Shown in pieces: positions 15,501-23,181 of a stretch of DNA of 25,168 nucleotides. The position numbers were made by a program, and so were the translations under genes. Positions within the stretch are counted from its first letter, which is position 1. Every line of letters starts with the position of its first letter. This DNA is from Cycloclasticus sp. (GTDB lineage Bacteria > Pseudomonadota > Gammaproteobacteria > Methylococcales > Cycloclasticaceae): NCBI GenBank assembly GCA_012960055.1, contig DUCA01000115.1, positions 1-25,168 of the forward strand. Direction: 5' to 3'. The notes under the pieces were generated by a model. The model searched no databases. It saw only the letters and a program-made list of their open reading frames with translations, and was not told the origin of the DNA.

Positions 15501-17073
15501 GTGGATTCGTTACTTGCGCGAACTGTTGCCTGAAATAATCGTAAGGGCTACGAATTTTTCTAGATAAAACCGGCATAGGAATATCATCGCCCATTGAACC
15601 AATCGCTTCTTGCCCAGCCTGAGCTAATACTTTCAGTACTTGGTCGCGCTCTTCGAACGTCAGCTGGTACTGCTTTTCGTGCACCTTTAACGTTTCTTTA
15701 TCAAACGGCAACAATGTCAACGGGGTGTCATTGCTAGCTGCGCTTAATTTCTTTGAATGCTCCACTAACCATGCTTTATAGGGTTGGCGTGACTTTAAGC
15801 GGTCATCAATATCTTTAGGCTCAATCACTTCGCCTTCTTGGGTGTCGACTGCCAACATTTCACCCGGCTTTAAACGACCCTTGCTAACCACGTCTTCAGG
15901 TTTGTAGTCGTATACACCCACTTCAGACGCCAAGGTGATATGACGATCTTTAGTAATCACGTAACGCGCTGGGCGCAAGCCGTTGCGATCCAAGCAACAG
16001 GCAACGTGGCGTCCATCAGTTAATACGATAGCGGCCGGTCCGTCCCAAGGCTCCATGTGCATGGATGAATACTCATAGAATGCACGCAAGTCTGAATCCA
16101 TGGTATGCACATTCTGCCACGCGGGTGGGACCAACAGACGCATAACACGGAAGATGTCCATGCCACCGGCGATTAAACCATCCACCATGTTGTCTAAGCT
16201 ATTTGAATCTGAGCCAACGGATGATACCCACGGACGAATATCGTCCATATTCGGAATTAACGGCGTTTCAAACGTGAAACTGCGCGCTTGCGCCCAGTTT
16301 CTATTGCCGCTGATAGTGTTAATTTCACCGTTATGCGCTAAGAATCTAAACGGCTGCGCCAAACGCCACTGCGGGAAGGTATTGGTTGCAAAGCGCTGAT
16401 GGAACACGCACTGCGAGCTTTCTAGCGCTGGGTTTTTCAAATCTAAGTAAAAAACTGGCAAAAATTCGGGCATCACCAAGCCTTTGTAGGAAATAACGTT
16501 TGACGCCATGCTGGCAACATAAAATACGTCATCATTTGGCTCGATACGTTTTTCTGAACGCCTTCTAGCAATATATAAGTGCCGGTCTAAGGTAACGTTA
16601 TCGATTCCTTCTTTGGCATTAACAAATACTTGCTCAATGGCCGGCAGTGTTGCCAACGACTGTTCGCCGCAAGCCTCTGAATTGGTTGGCACAACACGCC
16701 ACGCAATAACGTTCAAACCTTCTTTTTCTATTTCTTCTTTAAGTATGGATTTTGCTTGTTCTGCTTTAGCGCTATCTTGATTAAGAAACACCATACCCAC
16801 TGCAAACGTTTTTGCAGCCGTTACACCTAATTCTTTGGCCTTAGCACGAAAAAATTTCTCCGGTGTTTTTAACAATAAGCCACAACCATCTCCCGATTTT
16901 CCATCGGCAGCAATAGCGCCACGGTGCGTCAAGCGCGCCAATGAATCAATAGAAGTTTTAACTAACCAATGGCTTGGTTTATCGTCAATATTGGCGATAA
17001 GTCCAAATCCACAGCTGTCTTTCTCAAACTTAGGATGATATAAACCCGCTTGCGGGATTGAGGTTTGTTTCAC
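12595..17073 (-). CDS. gltB: Glutamate synthase large (alpha) subunit
   Basis: GltB makes two glutamates from glutamine and 2-oxoglutarate. The 1492-residue protein has all expected parts. A short propeptide ends before the nucleophile C21 (DSCGFGLIAN). The class II glutamine amidotransferase domain (about 21-430) has THRGAIAADGKSGDGCG and HNGEINTISGNRNW. A central domain follows (about 470-770). The FMN-binding synthase domain (about 840-1210) has SNSGEGGEDP from residue 897, GAKPGEGGQLPG and AGYDGGTGASP. The [3Fe-4S] ligands are C1112, C1118 and C1123 (GCKYLRICHLNNCATG). The GXGXG beta-helix domain ends the protein. The start is GTG 17073, with AGG about 9 bases upstream. A near-consensus promoter lies just ahead. 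The upstream neighbour is a dead damX-like gene. Confidence 0.98.
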   Translation of the reverse strand: MKQTSIPQAGLYHPKFEKDSCGFGLIANIDDKPSHWLVKTSIDSLARLTHRGAIAADGKSGDGCGLLLKTPEKFFRAKAKELGVTAAKTFAVGMVFLNQDSAKAEQAKSILKEEIEKEGLNVIAWRVVPTNSEACGEQSLATLPAIEQVFVNAKEGIDNVTLDRHLYIARRRSEKRIEPNDDVFYVASMASNVISYKGLVMPEFLPVFYLDLKNPALESSQCVFHQRFATNTFPQWRLAQPFRFLAHNGEINTISGNRNWAQARSFTFETPLIPNMDDIRPWVSSVGSDSNSLDNMVDGLIAGGMDIFRVMRLLVPPAWQNVHTMDSDLRAFYEYSSMHMEPWDGPAAIVLTDGRHVACCLDRNGLRPARYVITKDRHITLASEVGVYDYKPEDVVSKGRLKPGEMLAVDTQEGEVIEPKDIDDRLKSRQPYKAWLVEHSKKLSAASNDTPLTLLPFDKETLKVHEKQYQLTFEERDQVLKVLAQAGQEAIGSMGDDIPMPVLSRKIRSPYDYFRQQFAQVTNPPIDPLREQVVMSLMTSFGGEKNLFEESAELAHRLEVASPVLSASKLDALLSNDDEAYKSTVVSLQYQSQEVSLEQAVQRICEQVEQKVREGHVVIVLSDRGLQKDTLPVHALLATGAVHHHLVQVGLRCQANIVVESATVRDPHHFATLIGYGATAVCPYLAYETLADMVETGDIEGIEEETVAKNYRKGINKGLYKIMSKMGISTIASYRGSQLFEIVGLQTEIVDVCFKGTTSRIQGAGFNQLEDEQKQLSKLAWNARKSTEQGGLLKYVHGEEYHAYNPDVVNSLQQAVRTGDINQYRIYADEVNNRPAASMRDMFRLKLDDAKPIAIDDVEPAENMFQRFDTAAMSLGALSPEAHETLAIAMNRLGGRSNSGEGGEDPIRFGTEKISKIKQIASGRFGVTPHYLVNADVLQIKVAQGAKPGEGGQLPGDKVNEMIATLRYSKPGVALISPPPHHDIYSIEDLAQLIFDLKQVNPEALVSVKLVSEAGVGTIAAGVAKCYADLITIAGYDGGTGASPLTSVRYAGAPWELGLTETHQILLANDLRSKVRLQTDGGLKTGLDVIKAAILGAESFGFGTGPMVAMGCKYLRICHLNNCATGIATQDNVLRMKHYHGEVEYVMNYFRFLAQEVREWLAKLGFEKLEDIIGRTDLLEQVEGATDKQRGLDLQAILDYIPGNENKVQHCITPQNDPFDNAEFAEAMVVDVLPAIEAKSGGTFNYEIGNIHRSIGARLSGEIAKRYGNKGMSDAPLQINFTGSAGQSFGVWNAGGLNMTLEGDANDYVGKGMAGGKLVLKSPKGSVFKSHETTIMGNTCLYGATSGKVFAAGLAGERFAVRNSGATAVVEGIGDHGCEYMTGGIVAVLGEAGINFGAGMTGGFAFVLDESRTFVDRYNHELVEIHRVHTESMAEHRQYLRSLIEEFVAETGSPRGQDILDNFADYVHKFWLVVPKAADVKSLLDSLSSEAA

Positions 17074-17137
17074 TCGGGTAACCTATTTGTGCTTAATTAT
17101 TTTTAAAAGCCGGCCTACAAGCGCAAGTCGGCCAGTA

Positions 17138-17166
17138 ATTATAGCAATGACCGCGGGGTTTTTCAA
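17138..17166 (-). promoter_or_regulatory. Near-consensus sigma70 promoter for gltB-gltD-hemE
   Basis: Read on the minus strand, TTGAAA (17166-17161), a 17-bp spacer and TATAAT (17143-17138) form a near-perfect sigma70 promoter. The start would be near 17131, giving a leader of about 58 bases before GTG 17073. The leader contains a weak GCCG...CGGC pairing followed by TTTT (17126-17099), too weak to call an attenuator. Confidence 0.75.
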
Positions 17167-17199
17167 TTTGGAGGCGTGCTTACCGACAGACAGCCAAGC

Positions 17200-18114
17200 T
17201 TATTCGGTATATAAGTCGCCGCGTACGACTACAAAACCGCGCACCCAGGGCTTTAGCTTCCCCAATGACGCGGGCAGCTCTTTTGCTCTAGGCTCAGTAA
17301 TGCCCTCTTTCTTTGCTATTACATTACTTGATAGCCTCTCTTCTGCATCTGAAAAAAAGCTATAAGCCAATACGGTAGCTACAACCCCCGCGATAGCGAT
17401 AATCCACGATATCGGCACACCCTTGCTGGTTTTTTCTTGCTGTAAATCTGCGCTTAAAGGCACATGCAGCATTTGATCTAGCACGTCATTAATTCGACCC
17501 GGTAAGCCACCTGTTTCAATAAACAACACGACATCATCAAGCCCTGCGAGATTTACATCATCAAGCTCTTTCGTATTAACTCGCTGCCTTGCATACTCCG
17601 GTGCCTGCTTCTGTGTAAAAGGTTATATGTCAATTAACTAACAACGAGACCCCACCCACTCACCTAAGTTTTTTGACGAGGTTAGCAGTATCTGTATGCA
17701 CTCATAGCTTTCTGACAATTGAAATAGAAAATCAAAGCACGCCTTACCCAGTTGGCCCGCATCTTCCACACAAATGATGACTTTTTACCCTGATTTTGAC
17801 AATGCTTCAAACCTAAGCAACACTTCCTTTTCATTCCCTTCAAGAGGGTCAAAAGCTTCTGCGCAAACCTGCAAAGGGGTGTTGCTTTGTATCAATACTT
17901 CAGCCGTAATAGAGCACACTCAAAAGCGACCCTTTACTTCATCTTTGAACTGCCGAATAAAAAAGGACTTTCTTGATTGCTCGGGCCCTCTTAACAAGAT
18001 AGCCTGGTGAGCATTGGGTATTAAATGAAGAATTTAATCCAGGCGTTGCTGTCGCTCTGACGAGGAAAACGCACCGTTATTATCAGAATCACGAGTAAAT
18101 ATTTTGTGAGCGAA
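17200..18114 (-). pseudogene. DamX-like AAA+ ATPase / SPOR protein, multiply interrupted
   Basis: One minus-strand frame reads as an AAA+ ATPase with a membrane segment and SPOR end, the type of protein that sits between aroB and gltB in Pseudomonas. It contains SERQQRL, ILHLIPNAHQAILLRGPEQS, VIICVEDAGQLGKACFDFLF (Walker B-like), IETGGLPGRINDVLDQML, a membrane helix ISWIIAIAGVVATVLAYSFF, and the SPOR end ELPASLGKLKPWVRGFVVVR. Five stops interrupt this same frame: TAA 18036, TGA 17922, TAA 17787, TAG 17640 and TAA 17625 (first bases). The Walker A Gly is replaced by Arg (GPEQSRKS). Most of the SPOR domain is deleted and no start codon remains. A 109-residue open frame survives at 17200-17529 but is unlikely to be functional. 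DamX-type proteins act at the division septum. It follows the aroB stop directly. Confidence 0.88.
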
Positions 18115-19206
18115 TTAACTTTGAACCTCATCAAATAAATCAATAACCCTTGTGATTTGCACATCATCTAAACAATCATGGATCACCGCTTTGCCCAATT
18201 TATTTAATAGAATCAGCCTAATAGACTCAGAAGTATTCTTCTTATCCACTTTCATGTGTTTAATGAAATCGCTCGACGACATGCCCGCTGGTTTTTTCGT
18301 TGGTAGGTTAGCCTTCTCACATAATCGAATAACACGCGCACTATCGGCATCCGTTATCCAACCCATTTTATTCGACATATCGGCCGCCATGCACATACCA
18401 ACCGACACGGCCTCGCCATGCAACCATTCGCCATAACCCATATGTGTCTCAATCGCATGACCAAAAGTATGACCGAAATTTAACGTTGCGCGTACGCCCG
18501 ACTCTTTCTCATCTTGGGCCACCACATCCGCCTTCATTCCGCATGATGTTTTAATCGCATGCGTCAACGCGTGAACGTCTTTGGATAATAACTTATCCAT
18601 GTTCTTCTCAAGCCATTCAAAAAATTCAATACTACAAATCGCGCCATATTTAATCACCTCAGCCAAACCCGCACTTAACTCTCGGGCCGGTAGCGTTGTT
18701 AATACCGACGTATCAATTAGTACACACTGAGGCTGATAAAACGCGCCGATCATATTTTTTCCTAATCGATGGTTAACGCCCGTTTTACCGCCAACCGAAG
18801 AATCGACCTGAGAAAGCAAGGTCGTTGGGATTTGAATGAAGTTAACCCCTCGCTGATAGCTTGCCGCTGCAAAGCCTGTCATATCGCCGATGACACCACC
18901 GCCCAATGCTATAAGCGTAACCTGCCTATTACATCGAGTCTCTAATAGCGAATCAAATATATGGTTTAAATAGCCCAGTGTTTTATAAACTTCGCCATCT
19001 GGCAATATGGACGTTTGCACATCAAATTCTGGCGTGAGTTGTAACGTCAAATCATCCAAATACAGTGGCGCTATCGTTTCATTGGTAACAATCAATATTT
19101 GTGTAGATGCGATGTGTTTTTTTAGTAACCTCATCTGGCCTAGAAGGCCTTCCCCAATGTAAATGGGATAACTTCTACTACCAAGCTCCACCTGTAATGA
19201 TTCCAC
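18115..19206 (-). CDS. aroB: 3-dehydroquinate synthase
   Basis: AroB converts DAHP to 3-dehydroquinate, step two of the shikimate pathway, using NAD and a divalent metal. It aligns throughout with E. coli AroB: LGSRSYPIYIG, IVTNETIAPLYLD, ILPDGEVYKTL, IALGGGVIGDMTGFAAASYQ, PTTLLSQVDSSVGGKTGVNH, NMIGAFYQPQ, GLAEVIKYG, NFGHTFGHAIE and YGEWLHGEAVSVGM, with metal-binding Glu and His present. I prefer GTG 19206 (363 residues), one base after the aroK stop, with GGAAATAAG upstream; the N-terminus then matches the family. TTG 19221 would add five residues and overlap aroK by 14 bp. It forms an operon with aroK; the former downstream partner is the damX-like pseudogene. Confidence 0.96.
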   Translation of the reverse strand: MESLQVELGSRSYPIYIGEGLLGQMRLLKKHIASTQILIVTNETIAPLYLDDLTLQLTPEFDVQTSILPDGEVYKTLGYLNHIFDSLLETRCNRQVTLIALGGGVIGDMTGFAAASYQRGVNFIQIPTTLLSQVDSSVGGKTGVNHRLGKNMIGAFYQPQCVLIDTSVLTTLPARELSAGLAEVIKYGAICSIEFFEWLEKNMDKLLSKDVHALTHAIKTSCGMKADVVAQDEKESGVRATLNFGHTFGHAIETHMGYGEWLHGEAVSVGMCMAADMSNKMGWITDADSARVIRLCEKANLPTKKPAGMSSSDFIKHMKVDKKNTSESIRLILLNKLGKAVIHDCLDDVQITRVIDLFDEVQS

Positions 19207-19207
19207 G

Positions 19208-19732
19208 TTACTTATTTCCAATGTCTAGTTTATCGAGAATGTTTTTAATGACTCGTTTGCTGTTTGTTTTATTTGTACTGATAACAACATCTGCAATCGA
19301 TTCATAAATAGGCGCCCGCGCCTTCATTAGCTCTTCGAGTTTTGCTCTTGGATTATCTATTTGAAGCAAAGGCCTTTTCGTATCAAATTGTGTTCGGCTC
19401 AATTGTTGATTCACTGAACACTGCAAATAAATGACGTGGCCTGTTTGTTTTATTAGCTCGCGATTCTCTTCTCTTAAAACGATGCCACCACCCGTTGCTA
19501 CAACAACACCCTTTAATTCAGATAAATTTCGCAGCTTATCCGTTTCACGCGCTCTAAAACCTTGCTCGCCCTCAAGTTCAAAGATTAAAGCAATCTCTAC
19601 ACCCGTGCATTTAATGATTTCTGCATCCGTATCATAAAATTCTTTGCGCAGCCTTTTTGCCAATAACCTACCAACCGTTGATTTACCTGCTGCCATCGGC
19701 CCCACAAGGTATATATTTTTTCTCTCCGACAT
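19208..19732 (-). CDS. aroK: Shikimate kinase
   Basis: AroK phosphorylates shikimate with ATP. The 174-residue protein is of normal length. The Walker A motif is GPMAAGKST (residues 11-19). Shikimate-binding residues D34 (YDTDAEI), R60 (GFRARE) and the ATGGGIVLR glycines (81-83) are in place. The lid Arg lies in FDTKRPLL. It follows the strong pilQ terminator, so it appears to have its own promoter rather than being read from the pil operon. It is one base from, or overlapping, aroB depending on the aroB start. Confidence 0.97.
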   Translation of the reverse strand: MSERKNIYLVGPMAAGKSTVGRLLAKRLRKEFYDTDAEIIKCTGVEIALIFELEGEQGFRARETDKLRNLSELKGVVVATGGGIVLREENRELIKQTGHVIYLQCSVNQQLSRTQFDTKRPLLQIDNPRAKLEELMKARAPIYESIADVVISTNKTNSKRVIKNILDKLDIGNK

Positions 19733-19747
19733 GTTTTTGAATTTTCT

Positions 19748-19792
19748 ATTACTCAGTAATCAAACTATATCATGAGGCACCACACCTCTCAG
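19748..19792 (-). promoter_or_regulatory. Putative aroK-aroB promoter with a palindrome at the start site
   Basis: On the minus strand, CTGAGA (19792-19787) and TATAGT (19769-19764) are spaced by 17 bp, giving four of six matches at the -35 and a good -10. Just downstream, ATTACT-C-AGTAAT (19748-19760) is a perfect 13-bp palindrome over the expected start site. It could bind a repressor or be chance in AT-rich DNA. Confidence 0.4.
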
Positions 19793-19810
19793 ACACTTAT
19801 TAACACCCAC

Positions 19811-19831
19811 AAAAAACGGGGCAAAGCCCCG
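19811..19831 (-). terminator. Strong intrinsic terminator after pilQ
   Basis: On the minus strand, CGGGGC-TTT-GCCCCG (19831-19817) is followed by six T (19816-19811). It lies 24 bp past the pilQ stop and ends the pilMNOPQ transcript before aroK. Confidence 0.9.
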
Positions 19832-19854
19832 CTTTCATCTGAATTAAAGCCACT

Positions 19855-21957
19855 TTATCTAACCGTTAAGTCATCCTTAAGAATTCTTGGTGTCACAAAA
19901 AATAATAATTCTTTCTTAATATCTGACTTTATGCTGTTTCGAAACATATTTCCAACCCCAGGTAAATCACCAAAAAATGGGACCTTATTTACACCCTCAC
20001 TCTTAATTCTTTCATACACCCCCCCTAAAACAACTGTATCACCACTTTCTACGAGAACCGTTGTAGTGACATTCTGTTTATTAATAGGCGGCTCATCTTC
20101 ATTAACGTTCTCTACACTATCTTTAGTTACAAATAACTCTAAATTAACTCTATCATCCGGCGTTATTCTCGGAGTCACCGTTAAACTAATTAGCGCATTT
20201 TTGAATTCTATACTTTTGTTACCATTTTCATCAAAAACCGGGTACGGAATTTCCAAACCTTGACTAATTTGTGCCTCGACTTGATTTGATGTTACAACTC
20301 TTGGGCTTGAAAGAACCTCTCCTTTTAATTCAGCCTGAAGTGCCGACAGCTCTAAGTCTAAAAGAGCACTACCAATTCTTCCAATTGTAAAACTTGCGCC
20401 TGCCGTCTTAGACAGTAAGCCCAAATCTACAGTTAGCTCATTTAGACTTAAGGTTGTTTCACCTACATTGTTTGCATTCTGGTAATCAACCCCACTCAAG
20501 CCTAAATTAACACCTAAATTCCTTGTAAAGTCTTCATTAGCAATAACAATTCGAGATTCAACAAGCACCTGCCTAACAGGCCTATCTAGCCTCTTTATAA
20601 GCTTACGAATATCGTCCAAATTCTCAGCTGTCTCCTGCACTATAAGTGTATTTGTTCGTAAATCTGTTGATACAGACCCTCTGCCTGAAATCAATTGATT
20701 ACTACTTTTACTTTTAGCATTATTGTCGTTGCCACGACTCCTATTGGTATTGGAACTGGAACTGGAACTGCTAGTTGAGCCTAAAATATTTTCAATATCT
20801 GCCGCCTTTGCATAACTTATTTCAAAATACTCCGTTACTAAAGGTGACAACGCTTCTATTTGAAGTTTACTTTCCAGTTCGAGTTTTTCTTGCGCCGCCA
20901 CTTCCGCTTGAGGCCCCACCATCATGACATTCCCAACAACTCGCTTTGCCAGCCCTTTGCTTTTTAAGATAATATCGAGCGCTTGATCCCACGGCACATT
21001 GTTTAATCTCAAGGTGACACTGCCACCCACCGAGTCGCTTGCCACTAGGTTCATATCAGTAAAGTCTGCTAATAACTGCAATACCGAACGGACCTCTATG
21101 CTTTGGAAATTCAATGATAATTTTTCGCCTGTATACGGGAACTTGTCCGCGGTTAGTTCTTGTTGCTCCTTTGTTAATCGCTTGAACTCAATCGTTAACA
21201 AATCATCCATTTGATACGATGAGTATTCATAGGAACCAATCGCTGCAATAGATAAACGAGTGCCGCCGCCCTTTGGCATGACCTCAATCGATTTAACGGG
21301 TGTAGCAAAATCTAATACATCCAATCTATTGGCTAATTCCGCAGGTAAGGCGGTGTCTTTGATATCAACGATAACTTTATTACCTTCTTGCTTAACATCA
21401 ACAACAGACGATGTATTGGTAAGGCTGACTAAAACACGGCCTTCGCCTTCTTCGCCACGCCTAAAATCTATGCCACTGACCGATTTTGCGCTTGATGCTG
21501 TCGTTGTTGCACTTGCGGTTGTCGTGCCCGTCACATTTCCTAAGGTTAAAAAGACGCTGTTGCCCTCAACTCTTGTGGCGTATGGCGTCACGTCATTAAG
21601 ATTTAATACCACACGCGTTCTACCGCCCGCTTCCAGCGCCCTTACGCTAACCGCTTTACCTATGTTGATGGGTATCGTTGTTTTACCCGCACCGTTACTC
21701 ACACCCATGAGGTCTATCGCTATTCGCGCTGGTTTGTCTGTACTAAAGCTTTTTAACTCGCCCGGCGCAGAATCAAGCGCGAGCTCAATTTGCACTTTAT
21801 TGCTCGCTAGGCCGGTAAATTGAATATCCTTCAGAACGGCGGCTTGTACCGATAACGCCGACATTGATAGCCAACATGCCAAAGCAAGCAGCCCTTTCAT
21901 ATATTGTTTTGCCTTCTGCTTTGGCATACCCCACCCACTTGTTTTTGACTGGTGCAT
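19855..21957 (-). CDS. pilQ: Type IV pilus secretin PilQ
   Basis: PilQ forms the outer-membrane channel through which the type IV pilus passes. A signal peptide (about MKGLLALACWLSMSALSVQA) ends before AVLKDIQF. Two AMIN domains follow (LKDIQFTGLASNKVQIELAL and SVSGIDFRRGEEGEGRVLVS), which bind peptidoglycan in this family. An STN domain comes next (LSLNFQSIEVRSVLQLLADF), then an N1 domain with a Ser/Asn-rich insert, then the secretin core (VLVESRIVIANEDF, LSSPRVVTSNQ, VNKVPFFGDLPGVGNMF, ELLFFVTPRIL). I chose ATG 21957 (700 residues) because AAGGGA lies 8 bases upstream; ATG 21984 would add nine residues. It is the last gene of the pil operon, 102 bp after pilP, and a palindrome sits in that gap. 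It looks intact. Confidence 0.95.
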   Translation of the reverse strand: MHQSKTSGWGMPKQKAKQYMKGLLALACWLSMSALSVQAAVLKDIQFTGLASNKVQIELALDSAPGELKSFSTDKPARIAIDLMGVSNGAGKTTIPINIGKAVSVRALEAGGRTRVVLNLNDVTPYATRVEGNSVFLTLGNVTGTTTASATTTASSAKSVSGIDFRRGEEGEGRVLVSLTNTSSVVDVKQEGNKVIVDIKDTALPAELANRLDVLDFATPVKSIEVMPKGGGTRLSIAAIGSYEYSSYQMDDLLTIEFKRLTKEQQELTADKFPYTGEKLSLNFQSIEVRSVLQLLADFTDMNLVASDSVGGSVTLRLNNVPWDQALDIILKSKGLAKRVVGNVMMVGPQAEVAAQEKLELESKLQIEALSPLVTEYFEISYAKAADIENILGSTSSSSSSSNTNRSRGNDNNAKSKSSNQLISGRGSVSTDLRTNTLIVQETAENLDDIRKLIKRLDRPVRQVLVESRIVIANEDFTRNLGVNLGLSGVDYQNANNVGETTLSLNELTVDLGLLSKTAGASFTIGRIGSALLDLELSALQAELKGEVLSSPRVVTSNQVEAQISQGLEIPYPVFDENGNKSIEFKNALISLTVTPRITPDDRVNLELFVTKDSVENVNEDEPPINKQNVTTTVLVESGDTVVLGGVYERIKSEGVNKVPFFGDLPGVGNMFRNSIKSDIKKELLFFVTPRILKDDLTVR
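20752..20769. repeat. Hexanucleotide tandem repeat in pilQ (poly-Ser tract)
   Basis: GGAACT is repeated three times in a row on the plus strand. On the coding strand this gives AGTTCC units and six of the eight consecutive Ser in the N1-domain insert (TSSSSSSSSNTN). Slippage here would change length by two residues without shifting the frame. Confidence 0.7.
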
Positions 21958-22000
21958 GAATTTTCCCTTATTTACATGTTTCATTAACCGTTCTCACTTT

Positions 22001-22017
22001 TATGCCCAATGGGCATA
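22001..22017. repeat. 17-bp palindrome between pilP and pilQ
   Basis: TATGCCCA-A-TGGGCATA is perfectly symmetrical. In the pil transcript it would fold into a 7-bp stem with a 3-base loop, about 44 bases before the pilQ start. It is followed by AAAAG rather than a T run, so it is not a standard terminator. The rest of the pilP-pilQ gap shows no other signal. Confidence 0.6.
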
Positions 22018-22059
22018 CGTTTCGTTGCCGTGAATGAAAACCACTCACCTAGCTGATTT

Positions 22060-22599
22060 TTATTCTACTAGCGCTAAAGAGGCCTCTCTTTCACGCCACT
22101 TACCCGCTGTTGTCGCCACCCATTCAGCTAGGTCAATTTGCTGGTCTTGTATGCCGACTATTTTGCCGAAATTTTGGCCTAAATAATTCCCCGTTTGTAC
22201 GCGGTAAATCACGCCATCATTCGTTTTTACCAGACCCCAACGCTCGCCATTTCTTGACAGCGTTCCAACCATACGAAATGTGTCTAATGGGTAGCCCTCT
22301 AAGTCTTCTTTTTCTCGGTCCAAATCGGGGCCAGGACCGTCAGCCGCCGCCATTTCATCCGAGCGCTGAGGCGCTTGTTCTTTTTGAAATGGATTCCTCA
22401 AGCCCTCAGAAACATAGGTATACGATTCGTACGATTTAATCACCGGCATCGGCTCGATAGGCGTTGCAGGGTTTGTTTTCACCTGTGCGATATACGCCTT
22501 TAAATCTTCGAATTCTTCACTGGCACACCCCGTCGCCGCAACAAGTAGCGCAATAAAAGCCGTCGATTTTATTGTGTTGTTCAAAACCGGGCGCATCAT
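22060..22599 (-). CDS. pilP: Type IV pilus assembly lipoprotein PilP
   Basis: PilP is an inner-membrane lipoprotein that links the PilN-PilO complex to the secretin PilQ. The 179-residue protein has a lipoprotein signal, with a hydrophobic stretch (TAFIALLVAATG) before C25. A disordered Pro-rich stretch follows (NPATPIEPMPVIKSYESYTY), with RNPFQKEQ. The beta-rich homology region has LEGYPLDTFRMVGTLSRNG, WGLVKTNDGVIYRVQTGNYL and GKIVGIQDQQIDLAEWV, all typical. Its ATG overlaps the pilO stop by 4 bp (ATGA), so the two are coupled. Confidence 0.95.
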   Translation of the reverse strand: MMRPVLNNTIKSTAFIALLVAATGCASEEFEDLKAYIAQVKTNPATPIEPMPVIKSYESYTYVSEGLRNPFQKEQAPQRSDEMAAADGPGPDLDREKEDLEGYPLDTFRMVGTLSRNGERWGLVKTNDGVIYRVQTGNYLGQNFGKIVGIQDQQIDLAEWVATTAGKWREREASLALVE

Positions 22600-23180
22600 T
22601 TGTCATTCTCATCTAAATAACGATATGTTTTCGCCGTTGCGTCCATCGTCATACGGTCGCTTTTGTCTGACGGTGTTAGCGAAACATTATGCAGCGTCAC
22701 AATTCGTGGCAACGCCGCTAGATTACTAACGAATTCGCCGAACTCGTGATAACTGCCAACAACCGTTAACCTAATTGGCTTTTCTGCGTAAAAGTCTTTA
22801 AGCCTTTCGCCCGAAGGTTGAAACAAGCTAAATTCCAAACCACTCGCCAAACCGGCTTGCGAAACGTCAACCAATAAGTCGGCTATTTGAGTTTTATTCG
22901 GCAGCTGCTGTAACATCGCGCCAAACTGCTTTTGCATATCGTTCAGCTGTTGCTTGTACGCTGAAAGATTAACCGCCTTCGCCTGTTTGTTTTCAAACGT
23001 TTTTTTCAATGACGCTTCTTTATTCTCAACTTTTTTCAAGTCATCTAGCTGGCCCAGCGTGTCGTAATACACCCATGCTCCCATCAATATGACGCTGACC
23101 AATACAATTGCCGCTAACTTAATGGACGCTGGCCAATTACCGGCTTCATTAAAATCCCAATTAATGCCTTCTAAATTCAT
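22596..23180 (-). CDS. pilO: Type IV pilus alignment protein PilO
   Basis: PilO is a bitopic inner-membrane protein that pairs with PilN in the pilus alignment complex. The start is ATG 23180 (194 residues), one base after the pilN stop, with a strong GGAGGGG about 9 bases upstream. A longer frame from 23222 would overlap pilN and lacks support. It has the family N-terminus INWDFNEAGNWPASIKL, a membrane helix (about residues 21-40), a Lys-rich coiled coil (VENKEASLKKTFENKQAKA), LQQLPNKTQIADLLVDVSQA, and the ferredoxin-like fold region with PIRLTVVGSYHEFGEFVSNL. It looks intact. Confidence 0.95.
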   Translation of the reverse strand: MNLEGINWDFNEAGNWPASIKLAAIVLVSVILMGAWVYYDTLGQLDDLKKVENKEASLKKTFENKQAKAVNLSAYKQQLNDMQKQFGAMLQQLPNKTQIADLLVDVSQAGLASGLEFSLFQPSGERLKDFYAEKPIRLTVVGSYHEFGEFVSNLAALPRIVTLHNVSLTPSDKSDRMTMDATAKTYRYLDENDK

Positions 23181-23181
23181 T

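Noticed and set aside
12818..16399. Several open frames of 90-111 codons on the plus strand and in other minus frames inside gltB.
   Set aside because: They lie wholly inside the intact 1492-codon gltB, have no recognisable motifs, and are what a long gene gives by chance.
17099..17126. Attenuator or riboswitch in the gltB leader.
   Set aside because: Only a 4-bp stem with a long loop can be drawn, and the leader of about 58 bases is too short for a known riboswitch.
17200..18114. Stop-codon reassignment or TGA recoding in the damX-like gene.
   Set aside because: The five stops include TAA, TAG and TGA, while all neighbouring genes use these as normal stops. The start codon and most of the SPOR domain are also missing.
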